A stretch of DNA of 14,442 bases from an uncultured Bacteroidota bacterium (lineage in GTDB: Bacteria > Bacteroidota > Bacteroidia > Flavobacteriales > Schleiferiaceae). Every line of letters starts with the position of its first letter. The stretch's first letter is position 1. The DNA is taken from the NCBI GenBank assembly GCA_913056475.1, contig CAJXMS010000023.1, forward strand, positions 1 to 14,442, in the 5' to 3' direction. The position numbers were made by a program, and so were the translations under genes. The notes under the pieces were generated by a model. The model searched no databases and had not been told where the DNA came from. It saw only the letters and a program-made list of their open reading frames with translations. Of the stretch, positions 14,018 to 14,442 are shown one piece after another.

Positions 14018-14442
14018 TAGACCCTCACCCCAAACTGTCTTGCAAATCTCATATCGCCCTCAACCATGTCGTGCATATCCAAAACACCGTTTCTAAACAT
14101 GAGAGTTCTCTCAATGCCCATGCCGAAGGCAAAACCTGAATAAACCTCAGGGTCGATACCACTTGCTTTTAAAACATTTGGATTGACCATTCCGCAGCCA
14201 CCCCACTCGACCCACCTGGGTCCGCCCTTTGCTTGAGGATGCCAAACATCCAGCTCGGCAGAGGGCTCAGTGAATGGGAAATAACTTGGGCGAAGTCTAA
14301 TTTCGGCTTCCTCGCCAAACATCTTGCGAGCGAAATGCTCAAGGGTTCCCTTGAGATCAGCCATTGTCAGACCCTTGTCTATTGCCAAACCCTCAACCTG
14401 ATGAAATACGGGGGTGTGGGTGGCATCAAGCTCATCAGTTCT
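14017..14442 (-). CDS. pheS: Phenylalanyl-tRNA synthetase alpha subunit, C-terminal part
   Basis: The gene enters from the right edge, with 141 codons to its TAA. The catalytic class II core is clear: RTDELDATHTPVFHQVEG at the very edge (motif 2 region), MADLKGTLEHFARKMFG, RPSYFPFTEPSAELDVW, then VEWGGCGMVNPNVL and the motif 3 stretch YSGFAFGMGIERTLM with the conserved Arg, and the end FARQFGVRV. It makes Phe-tRNA in the cytoplasm together with PheT. The spelling WHPQAKGGPRWVEWGGCGMVNP is, from memory, the actinobacterial form and nearest to Microbacteriaceae. The frame continues without a stop to the edge of the window; the TTG at 14388 is an internal Leu codon, not a start. It is followed directly by pheT. 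Confidence 0.95.
   Translation of the reverse strand, partial: RTDELDATHTPVFHQVEGLAIDKGLTMADLKGTLEHFARKMFGEEAEIRLRPSYFPFTEPSAELDVWHPQAKGGPRWVEWGGCGMVNPNVLKASGIDPEVYSGFAFGMGIERTLMFRNGVLDMHDMVEGDMRFARQFGVRV

Noticed and set aside
13691..14442. Horizontal transfer of actinobacterial pheST into a Bacteroidota genome, with a real PheT-EF-P fusion
   Set aside because: It would require loss of most of pheT and efp, both essential or important, with the break falling exactly inside a peptide common to both. A chimeric assembly explains this more simply.
1..14442. Searched by eye for tRNAs, rRNA, CRISPR repeats, insertion sequence ends, toxin-antitoxin pairs, phage genes or a defence system
   Set aside because: No supporting pattern found. 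Nearly all bases are explained by housekeeping and polysaccharide genes.

Overview
Positions 1 to about 13,740 look like one stretch of a Bacteroidota chromosome with a GC content somewhat above 50% by eye. The clues are: a division/wall cluster of the Bacteroidota layout (mraZ, rsmH, a short FtsL-like protein, an FtsI-type transpeptidase with a C-terminal PASTA domain, murE); a second LpxD-type acyltransferase directly after what reads as the end of efp; a Bacteroidota-style lipoprotein; exact copies of the Bacteroidota -10 consensus TAnnTTTG before several starts; and a lack of clear Shine-Dalgarno sites. Class or family cannot be fixed from this window.

Layout. 1-3842 (minus): mraZ > rsmH > ftsL-like > ftsI > murE (runs off the left edge), every junction overlapping by a few bases, which suggests one translationally coupled operon for septum and peptidoglycan synthesis. 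3843-4155: AT-rich control region with a candidate mraZ promoter and TGGG-type direct repeats. 4156-8534 (minus): a GT4 glycosyltransferase and rnhB (ATGA overlap), then a large lipoprotein with its own promoter. 8535-8588: short divergent promoter region. 8589-12548 (plus): Wzx-like flippase, Wzz-like chain-length regulator and O-antigen ligase/polymerase family protein, a compact surface polysaccharide assembly module. 12549-12760: convergent intergenic gap with a hairpin. 12761-13687 (minus): LpxD-like acyltransferase.

13,691-14,442 (minus) does not fit the rest. It encodes the C-terminus of PheS and the N-terminus of PheT in a form typical of Actinobacteria (closest in my memory to Microbacteriaceae). 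PheT then switches, in frame and inside the peptide GDKVVV, to what reads as the last residues of elongation factor P, the gene expected before the LpxD paralogue in Bacteroidota. The simplest reading is an assembly or amplification chimera joining two organisms at a short shared sequence, not a real fusion gene.

I found no CRISPR array, tRNA, rRNA, insertion sequence, toxin-antitoxin or defence system. Apart from the junction, the window is mostly ordinary. The points worth a second look are the mraZ control region, the poly-Asp tail of MraZ whose codons supply stacked rsmH start codons, the apparently leaderless glycosyltransferase start, and the uncharacterised 871-residue lipoprotein.
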